This document shows, piece by piece, positions 22,038 to 30,000 of a stretch of 30,000 bases of DNA. Position numbers and translations under genes: made by a program. Location: assembly GCA_016946835.1 (NCBI GenBank), contig JACVTC010000173.1, forward strand, positions 180,001 to 210,000, written 5' to 3'. This stretch comes from Neocallimastix lanati (nom. inval.) (Eukaryota > Neocallimastigomycota > Neocallimastigomycetes > Neocallimastigales > Neocallimastigaceae). The notes under the pieces were generated by a model. It did not search any database. It saw only the letters and a list, made by a program, of their open reading frames with translations, and had not been told where the DNA came from. Every line of letters begins with the position of its first letter. The stretch's first letter is position 1.

Positions 22038-22079
<42 letters not shown>
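22038..22079 (+). promoter_or_regulatory. 42-base poly-T tract upstream of eIF1A
   Basis: The longest pure homopolymer in the window lies about 200 bases upstream of the eIF1A start, and is followed by CTTCACGCAAAAA. Long dA:dT tracts exclude nucleosomes and often mark promoters in AT-rich genomes. That role here is inference, since similar runs also occur in gene-free DNA. Confidence 0.3.
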
Positions 22080-22282
22080 CTTCACGCAAAAATATTTTAA
22101 TCAAAAAAAAATAAAAAAATTTAATTATATTTAAATATTACAATTAAATTAATTGAATAAATATAATTAAATTTGTTAATTTATTTTCAGTTTAATAAAA
22201 AAAAAATAATTTATTTTTTTTTTAAATATCTATTCATCTATATATAATATATAAATAGTTTTAATTTAATAAATAAAACAAC

Positions 22283-22696
22283 ATGCCAAAGAATAAGGGA
22301 AAGGGAGGAAAAAACAGAAAGAAGGGAAAGAATGAAAACGAATCCGTCAAGAGAGAACTCGTTTTTAAGGAAGAAGGTCAAGAATATGCTATCGTTACTA
22401 AAATGCTCGGTAACGGTTGGGTTGAAGCTCAATGTTGTGATAATGTCAAACGTTTAGCTCATATTCGTGGTGCCTTCAGAAAGAAGGTTTGGATTGTTCA
22501 AGGTGATCTTGTCTTACTTTCATTAAGAGATTTCCAAGATGATAAGGCTGATGTTATTCTTAAGTATACTGCTGATGAAGCTTCTTCATTAAAGAAGTAT
22601 GGTGAACTTCCAGAAAACACTAAGATTAACGAAGGTGAAATTCTTGGTGAAGAAGAAGAAGAATGTAACTTTGACTTTGAAATCGATGATATTTAA
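22283..22696 (+). CDS. Translation initiation factor eIF1A
   Basis: An intronless frame of 137 residues. It has the basic N-terminal tail [17 protein letters not shown], an OB-fold core (about 30-105) with [29 protein letters not shown] and [19 protein letters not shown], and an acidic tail ending in DFEIDDI, the conserved end of eukaryotic eIF1A. Length is close to the usual 140-155. eIF1A binds the A site of the 40S subunit and, with eIF1, controls scanning, start-codon choice and eIF5B-dependent subunit joining. The ATG has an AACA context and no earlier in-frame start. A TTTTCAG at 22184-22190 could be the acceptor of a 5' leader intron, but I found no clear donor. It converges with SmG. 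Confidence 0.95.
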   Translation: MPKNKGKGGKNRKKGKNENESVKRELVFKEEGQEYAIVTKMLGNGWVEAQCCDNVKRLAHIRGAFRKKVWIVQGDLVLLSLRDFQDDKADVILKYTADEASSLKKYGELPENTKINEGEILGEEEEECNFDFEIDDI

Positions 22697-23862
22697 GCAA
22701 ATAAATATTTTAATACAAATAAAAAAGAAATGGAAGAAAATAAAATTATTTTAAAATGTGTATATAATTATTTTTTAATTTTAATAAAAGTTAAAATATA
22801 TATATGTAAACAAAATAAACACAAAATAATACTATTTTCTTTTCTTTTCCTTCAATATTGCCTAGCCTATAAGATTAATCTGGATCAATAAAACTTTATG
22901 TTAAAATAAAAAAAAAAACAAAAATATCAAATTTGATTTGGAAAAAAAGAAAGAAATGTATAATATTAAATATAAAATATATATATATTTTCTTTGCTTT
23001 GCTATTGTTTTTTATTTTAAGAAAAAAAAAATAAATTATTTATTTTTAAAAATATCTTTTTTTTTTTTTTATTAAAGAAAAAAAAAATAAAATTAAAAAG
23101 AAAAATAAAAATAAAAATAAAAATTAAATAAAAATAAAAAATTAAAAAAAAATAAAAAACGAAAGAAAAAAAAAAAAGAAGTATTGATAATAATTAAGTA
23201 TTAATTCATTGTTTGTTTTTAGTCTAATTGGAAACTGATGTAAGAGTTAATTAAAATAAATTAATAATTTATTATTTTATTTTTGTTTTATATATGTAAA
23301 AGTTTATATTTTATTATTTAAAAAAAAAAAAAAAAGGAAAAAGTAGAGTATTCACAAACAATATTTTTATTTTTTTATTTTTTTTTTTATTTTTATCTTA
23401 TTTTATTTTATTTTATTTATAAAAAATAACATTTTATAATATATACATATTTATATATTATATATAAAATTGAATTATATTAAATATTGGTTATTATATG
23501 TATTTAACATTTATCTTTAAAATGGTTATTCTTAATTTTTACTTTTATTTTTGTTTTTTTTTTTTTTAAAACTATTTTTAATTTCTGATTTTTTTTTTTT
23601 TTTTTATTATTATTTCTATTTATCAACATTAATAGAATATTATAATAAACAATATATTACTTTTTTTTTTTTTTTTTTTTTTTATTGAATAAATAATTTA
23701 AAATTATATATAATAAAAATAATTAAGTAAAAATCTATATTATTTTCAAATAATATTAAAACAGTGAAAAGATAATTGTATATGTAATAAAATTAAAAAT
23801 AAAAACATTTCTAAAGAATAACATTCATAGACTATTTTGTTTAAAGTATGGATTTATTGAAT
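22697..23862. other. Spacer between convergent eIF1A and SmG
   Basis: It holds the 3' flanks of both genes: AATAAA lies just after the eIF1A stop (22701-22706), and TTTATT at 23852-23857 is AATAAA for SmG. A patch at 22850-22885 is slightly GC-richer. The remainder is A/T homopolymers and AAAAAT-type repeats. No gene is seen. Confidence 0.55.
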
Positions 23863-25108
23863 TTAGATCTTTTCTAAACTTTCAACTAAAATAACTATAT
23901 ATATAAATATATATTTTTTCATTTTACATAAAAATATATGATATATATAAAAAAATAATAAATATATAATAAAAAAAAAAAAAAAGAATTGAATAGTTAA
24001 TAAATGAAATTTCATATATATTTTAACATTATTATAATTTTTATTCAATATTATTGGTAAAAAAACAAAACAAAACAAAAAAAAAAACTTACCAGAATTA
24101 CCACGAAGTACTACTGTACCAATACTATTCTTTTCAGTAGCACTAACAATTTCCATAGTTTCATCAACTACTAAATTCATAAATGGATCAAAACCTATAT
24201 ATCATTGGATGAATCATTTTAATAATAATTATATTATTTAAATTTGAATATTATTATTCAATAATATATATATGTTATAATACGATTATCACTATAATAT
24301 AAATTACTTACCACGAAGAACTCCTGTAATTTTTCTATTACCATTGAGTTGAATAAAAATACGTTTATCTAAGTATCTTTTATAGTAAAAAAAAAACAAT
24401 TGAAAAAAATATTAGAACCATATATTTGCATTATTATTTTTCTTATGCTATTTTTATTTTTATTTTTATTTTATTCTATTTTTTCTATTTTATTTTAATG
24501 ATCATAGACTTTAGTGAATTACAAAAATTGAATTTTTTTTTTTTTTATTTTTTTAGATTTTAAAATGTACTCATTTAATTTGTTATAAATTTTATTTAAA
24601 AATTTTAAATAGAATTAAAATATATTACAACATATTGAAATAAATTGAATATTTTCCATTTATATTAATTAACTCATTAAATTTCTGATTTATTATAATT
24701 TCAAATAAAATCATTAAAAAGTTTTCTAAATAAAAAATAAAATTTCGAAAATCTCATTTATAGTTCTTAAATATAATAAGATAAATGGTTTAATTAATTC
24801 CATTATTCTATAATGCAATATTTCCAATATAACTAAGCACTTGAAAATAGTAATTTTGTTTTTTAATCTTCAATAATTGATTAAAAATAAAGTTATCTCC
24901 ATTTAGTTATTACTTATGATATTCTCAATTATTATTAATATAATTGTTGTCCGCCAATTTAGAAAAAATATATATATATTTACTAATAAATATCATTGAT
25001 GTGTTCATAATTATATAAATATATAAATGCTTTATTTTCAAAAAATAAAAAATATATATATATATTTCTTAATTACTTCTTTAATTCTGGAGTTGCGGTT
25101 CTGGCCAT
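23863..25108 (-). CDS. Small nuclear ribonucleoprotein SmG
   Basis: In coding order the exons are 25108-25077, 24376-24312, 24194-24093 and 23894-23863. They give 76 residues, the same length as human SmG. The protein begins [11 protein letters not shown] and continues [20 protein letters not shown] and [18 protein letters not shown] (Sm1 motif), then [20 protein letters not shown] (Sm2 motif). The [10 protein letters not shown] and IRGNS-type segments identify the G member of the Sm ring, as opposed to LSm7. SmG is one of seven proteins that ring the U-rich Sm site of spliceosomal snRNAs. Donors are GTAATT, GTAAGT and GTAAGT; acceptors are AAAG, ATAG and ATAG. Intron 1 (24377-25076, 700 bases) is by far the longest intron in the window. 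The stop is TAA at 23863-23865. Confidence 0.93.
24377..25076 (-). other. Long SmG intron 1
   Basis: Seven hundred bases, against 98-515 for the other introns seen here. The middle part (about 24560-24960) has fewer homopolymers and microsatellites than other introns and includes the GC-rich patch GTTGTCCGCCAATTT at 24946-24960. I looked for box C/D or tRNA-like signals on both strands and saw no convincing set. Confidence 0.7.
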
Positions 25109-25368
25109 TTTTTTTTTTTTTTTTAATTCTATTAATATTATATTTGTATTCTGTTTTATGTTGGTAAAAATGAATAAACTATAAAAAAAAAATTTTTTTT
25201 TTTTTAATAAATAAATTATAATTGATTAATTTTTTTTTTTTTTATTTTTATTTTTATTTTTTTTTTTTTTTTAATCAATAAAAATAAAATATTAAATTAA
25301 ATATTGATGTATATAAAATACATTTAAATACAATATTGTAATTTGACATTTATTTTAATGTATCTTAA

Positions 25369-25399
<31 letters not shown>

Positions 25400-26172
25400 G
25401 TTATTAATAAAAAATAAATATACTAAAAATAAATAAATTAATAAATCATTTTAATTATATTATTTTACTTAACAGAAAAAATATATATATATAAGAAAAT
25501 AAATAAATTTATTAATAAATTTATTAATACTTTTATATATAAAATAAATATTAAATATTAATTTAGTATTTATATATATAACTTTTATTATTTAAATAAT
25601 TATTATTATTTGATTAATGATTAATTAAATTTTCTTATTTTTTTTTATTTTTAATTTTTTTAATTTTCAAATTTATTTATATGAATAATTAACAGATAAT
25701 TTTTGCTGCTTTAAAAAAATTTTTTTTCTTATATTACTTTGAAGAAAAAAAAAAAAAAAAAAAGGTAATAACTATTAAATATTTATTATTATTATTATTA
25801 TGATATAGTTACTTTTTTTATTAATGTTTTGATCATCATATATATAAATATATTTCTTTTAGGTTATTTTTATAAAAAAAAAATAAAATAAATAAATAAA
25901 TAAAAATATATTTACTATAAAATTTATAATGTACTAATTTATTTTTAATATTATAATATAAACCTTTTTATAAAAAAAAAAATATTTTATAATTTTATTA
26001 CTATTATCTATATATATATTCAAAATGCATGCTCCAATTTCTATTCATCAAAAAAAAAAAAGGATATAAACTATTCTAATAATAAAAACATTTCATATAA
26101 ATAAAAGAATAAAAAAAAAAAAAAAGTACAATAATTAATAATAATAAAAGTTAAAAAGTAATAATAACCAAA
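25109..26172. other. Divergent spacer between SmG and Rpn7
   Basis: About 1.06 kb of AT-rich DNA that must carry both promoters. It contains T runs at 25110-25124 and 25257-25272, an AATA repeat at 25370-25399 and an A run at 25745-25763. No conserved promoter motif is recognised and no coding frame is supported. Confidence 0.5.
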
Positions 26173-27412
26173 ATGTCTGACGATCAAAATATTCCAAAAA
26201 TTCCAAATATGGAAATTTCAAAGGCACGTTTCCTTCTTGCCAATGGTCCAAAGGAATTAAATCAGCAGGCTAAGGACTTGATCATGAAACATGTTAAAGA
26301 AGACGGTATAAAATTTTTTCTATATTTATAAACGATAATAAAAAAAATAATATTTAATATTTACAATAAAAAGTTATAATAAAATAGAATTTATTATTTA
26401 TATGTTTTTTTTTTTTTTTTTTTTATATACTATGAAATGCAATTAGTTATTATTATTGTGACAATAAGCTATAACTAATTTGTTTTATTAAAAATAATAA
26501 TTTTAATTTAGAAATTTTTAAAAATAAATTTAATATTATAGCATTAGAAATTTATTATACATCATATATTAATTAATATTAAAAAATATTATTATTTTTT
26601 TATATATATTTTTCTTAATTTCATATATTTTATAAAAAAAATAAAAATAAAAATAAAAAATAAAGAAATGGCTCCATTTTATGAATTAATTTGCAAGGAA
26701 TTTAATTTTCCAATTGATAACAATTTATTAAATCAATTAAAAAAGACTAATGAAGAAAAATTAAAACAAATAGAAGAAAAATTAGAAGACGCTCAACAAA
26801 ATTTAGGTGAAACTGAAATAAGTGATGCTTTAATTTCTAAAGCTGAATATTTAGCAAAAATTGGTTACAAGGTTAATAATGAATATTCAAATAATTGGAA
26901 AATAAACTATATATATATAAATATTAATAATAATATCTTTTTTTTTTATATTCTATATAAAATTATTAAATGTTTATTTTTATAAATATTCAAATTTTTT
27001 AATTTTTTTTATCAAAAAAAAAAAAAAATATTATATATCAAAAATGATACAAAAATTTAAATGAAAATAAATAATTACAAAAAAAATATAATAAAAATGC
27101 TTCTAAAATTCTTTTTTTTTGGGGGGGAATAATAAAAACATATTATAATTTCACTTATTCAAAAAAATAAAAATAAAAATACAATAATAATAATAGGAAA
27201 AAGCTTTAAGTGCTTATAGAGTAGCCTATGAAAAGACTGGCCCATTAGGTCAAAGGATTGACATGTTATTCCTACAAATTCGAATGGGATTCTTCTGGAA
27301 TGATAATGAATTAACTAATAAAAATATTGAAAAAGCTAAAGCGTATGTTTTTTTTTTCTTACTTTATAATTAATTTAATGGAGCTATAATTAATGAAATA
27401 AATATAATAAAT

Positions 27413-27443
<31 letters not shown>

Positions 27444-27850
27444 TATTTTTATATAATAAGAATAATATTTAAAATTAATAAATTATCGTATTGATTTATT
27501 GTTCATCTATTCATTATATCATTCAAAAATAATATGCTAATAATTTTTAATACATATAAAGTTTAATAGAAGAAGGTGGTGATTGGGATAGACGTAACAG
27601 ACTCAAGGTATACCAAGGTATTAATTTCTTAATTAACAGAGATTTCAAATCGGCCACCCCTCTTTTACTTGATACTCTTGCTACTTTCTCTTCTTCTGAA
27701 TTAATGGAATACAAGGAATTTGTAAAGTATGCTGTTTTATCCAGTATGATTACCTTAAAGAGACCGGATTTAAAGGCTAAGGTAAATTAGTTTAAATAAA
27801 ATAATCTTAAATATATATATATACATATACTTTAAGAAAAAAAAGATAGA

Positions 27851-27881
<31 letters not shown>

Positions 27882-28140
27882 GTTATTCTTATAACAATAA
27901 TAATAATTAATATTAAAATTAATATTAAATAATAAAAAATAAATATAAATATAATAAACAATAATAAATGAAAATGAAAATAAAGTAAAAATGATATTAA
28001 TTATAGACATATAACAATAAATAAAATAGGTTATCAATGCTCCAGAAATTTTAGAAGTTGTTAATGATATCCCATATCTTGAACAATATATGAATTCATT
28101 ATACAATTGTGAATATGCTAACTTCTTTAAGGCTCTAGGT

Positions 28141-28179
<39 letters not shown>

Positions 28180-28793
28180 TCAAATTTAAAATGAATATTA
28201 TTTATGAAACCTATTTTGACATTTTCATTTATTAATTTTTGAAATTTTATACTATTTATATTAATAAATATATATATATATGTATATATATAATAGCTAA
28301 CATTGAACAGCAATTAAAGCTTGATCCAGTTCTTTTCACCCATTACAAATACTATGTTCGTGAAATGCGTATTATCTCATATGCTCAATTATTAGAATCG
28401 TATAGAAGTGTTACCATTGAATCGATGGCTTCCTCTTTCGGTGTTTCTGAAAAATTTATCGATGAGTATGTCTTGTTTTACTTTGTTTTTATAAAAAAAA
28501 AATACATAATCATAACTATAATAATAATTATAATAATGATTTTTTAAAAATTTTTAAAATTAAATTTTTACAAATTTTATTAATATATTTATTGCAAATT
28601 AATTCATTTTAATAATAGTGATTTATCACGTTTTATTGGTGCTGGAAGATTAAACTGTGTCATCGATAAGGTTGATGGTATTGTTCAAACTAACAGACCA
28701 GATTCTAAGAATGCACAATACCAATTAGCAATAAAGCAAGGAGATATATTATTAAATCGTGTACAAAAGCTTAGTCGTGTTATCAACTCATAA
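26173..28793 (+). CDS. RPN7: 26S proteasome lid subunit Rpn7 (PSMD6)
   Basis: Exons are 26173-26305, 26666-26871, 27197-27342, 27562-27781, 28030-28138, 28297-28465 and 28619-28793, giving 385 residues against about 389 in human PSMD6. The N-terminal helical region includes [10 protein letters not shown] and [14 protein letters not shown] (46-59). Next come [37 protein letters not shown] and [20 protein letters not shown]. The C-terminal PCI domain includes [21 protein letters not shown], a winged-helix part [20 protein letters not shown], and the family end [12 protein letters not shown] followed by [13 protein letters not shown]. Rpn7 is a scaffold of the proteasome lid, which deubiquitinates substrates. 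All six introns are GT-AG; intron 2 uses the weaker donor GTTAAT. The start ATG lies in an AAA-rich context, AACCAAAATG. AATAAA at 28864-28869 may be the poly(A) signal. Confidence 0.95.
28141..28182 (+). repeat. (AAT)n microsatellite in Rpn7 intron 5
   Basis: About 13 AAT units begin four bases after the intron 5 donor (GTATTAAT), so the repeat abuts the splice site. Similar arrays lie in intron 4 (27851-27881). Confidence 0.75.
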
Positions 28794-29152
28794 GTTTATC
28801 TTTTTTTTTTAAAAAAAAAAAAAAAAAATCATATTTAATCATGTTATATTTTCTAAATGTGTCAATAAAAAATAATATAATAAATAATAATAATAATAAT
28901 AAAAGTAATATAAAAATGAATCTCACTATTAATATCATTTATAATTATATAAAATAAAAAAAAAAATTTTTTTTATTCTTAATAATTATAATATTAATAT
29001 TTTTTTTTAAAAAAAAATAAAAAATTAAAAATAAAATTTTTTTAAAAAATACCATTCTAAAAAAATGAATAATATTTAATTTGTATATTTAATGTATATT
29101 TATTTAACCAAGAAAAAAAAATTTTTTTTTATTTAAAAAAAAACAATAATAA

Positions 29153-29207
<55 letters not shown>

Positions 29208-30000
29208 GAAAAAAATATATATATCATAAAAAAAATATATATATATATATAAAAGGAAAAAAGAAAAATTAATGACTTCATACAATATTATTTATTTTAA
29301 TAATAATAATAATAATAAAATATGAATATTCTTTTTGAAAACCTTTGAAGATTTCATTCAAAGTTGATAATTAAATATAAATATTTAAAATATTTTATAT
29401 TAAAATGAAATTGAATTAAAATTATATTTTATATATATATATATATATATTTTTAAATCTTTTAATCTTTTCATATTTTTTTTTTTTTTTAATATCTATG
29501 CTAAAAATAAAAAATAAAAAAAAATGTAAGAAACTTATACTGCCTTCAAGTAGGTAATCTTTCATAACCTTGAGGCCCTTTTAGTTTCTAACTGTTCATT
29601 TTTATTCATATTAATAAAATGAAACATTATTATAGCCAAATATTATTTTTTATTTTATCTTATTTCAATTTTATTCGATACTATTTTTCTTATAAAAAAA
29701 AAATAGAATGAAATAAAAAATAAAATAAAATAAAAATAAATGTATATATATATATATAATAAATTAATAATTGAATAATAGTCATTTTACTTGAAAAAAC
29801 TATTATTTTTATTTTTAAGATAATATAATAACATAATATTATCAATTCATTTGGCGTTTTTCCTTAAGCATACATTTAAATTTTATTTATATTCAATACA
29901 ATAAAATGTTTTTTTTAAATTTGTATATTTTAAATTCATTTTATTTTAAAAGAAAATATATTTATATACGTATATACGATTATATATATATATATTTTTT
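28794..30000. other. Gene-free AT-rich spacer
   Basis: It starts with the Rpn7 3' flank. AAT repeats (29143-29203) and TA runs follow. A GC-richer patch at 29527-29605 reads on the minus strand as a 15-codon open stretch beginning MNKNEQLETKRASRL and then a stop. That is too little to call a gene, but it may be a remnant or the edge of a gene outside the window. Nothing else is seen. Confidence 0.5.

Larger units (their letters stand above)
19100..22282. other. Long spacer without a convincing gene
   Basis: The first ~90 bases after P2 are its likely 3' untranslated region, with AATAAA at about 19179-19184. The rest is AT-rich. Open frames at 19989-20249, 20831-21121 and 21690-21905 encode mostly F, I, L, Y, K and N and are not supported. 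A diverged direct repeat lies at 20813-20950 and 21498-21650. C-rich patches occur at 20571-20587 and 21030-21037. Just upstream of eIF1A there is a 42-base T run and an acceptor-like TTTTCAG at 22184-22190. Confidence 0.5.

Noticed and set aside
22184-22190. TTTTCAG acceptor of a possible 5' leader intron of eIF1A
   Set aside because: No credible GTAAGT-like donor found upstream within several hundred bases.
27807-28313. Minus-strand 168-codon frame
   Set aside because: Antisense to Rpn7 introns 4-5 and exon 5; long runs of L, I and Y come from AAT and TA repeats.
29527-29605. GC-richer patch with 15-codon minus frame
   Set aside because: Too short, stop in frame, no splice sites that link it to anything in the window.

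Overview
The window is extremely AT-rich eukaryotic nuclear DNA. It has long A and T homopolymers, short tandem repeats, GT-AG introns, and exons that stand out as the only GC-richer islands. All five recognisable genes are single-copy housekeeping genes, and four of them carry small AT-rich introns. Composition, intron style and protein character best fit an anaerobic gut fungus (Neocallimastigomycota). A Dictyostelium-like amoebozoan is the main alternative. The organism call is inference.

Layout. 1-6900: no gene seen; simple repeats, a short inverted-repeat element at the left edge (1-156) and a ~650 bp heptamer array (about 4402-5058). 6989-10711: a graveyard of decayed coding sequence. 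It holds a short IPGYW-containing remnant, a ~1.9 kb unidentified protein gene on the minus strand (7330-9187) and an ankyrin-repeat gene on the plus strand (9680-10711). All are broken by frameshifts and by A or T runs of 13-39 bases. A 36-base perfect inverted repeat (4370-4405 and 11211-11246) brackets this zone. 10712-13212: no gene seen. 13213-15742: Mpd1/P5-like protein disulfide isomerase with signal peptide, CGHC and KDEL, five exons. 16698-17138: intact single-exon LRR-like protein on the minus strand. 17290-17580: two short coding-like patches. 18168-19099: ribosomal stalk protein P2, five exons, with the start codon itself split by an intron. 19100-22282: no convincing gene, but a diverged direct repeat. 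22283-22696: translation factor eIF1A, intronless. 23863-25108: spliceosomal SmG on the minus strand, four exons. 26173-28793: proteasome lid subunit Rpn7, seven exons. 28794-30000: no gene seen.

The intact genes serve ER folding, translation (P2, eIF1A), splicing (SmG) and protein degradation (Rpn7). They are neighbours, not an operon. eIF1A and SmG converge; SmG and Rpn7 diverge from a ~1.1 kb spacer. I did not find a convincing new biological system. The most unusual signals are the split P2 start codon, the homopolymer-riddled gene graveyard inside a long-range inverted repeat, and the pyrimidine-poor splice acceptors.
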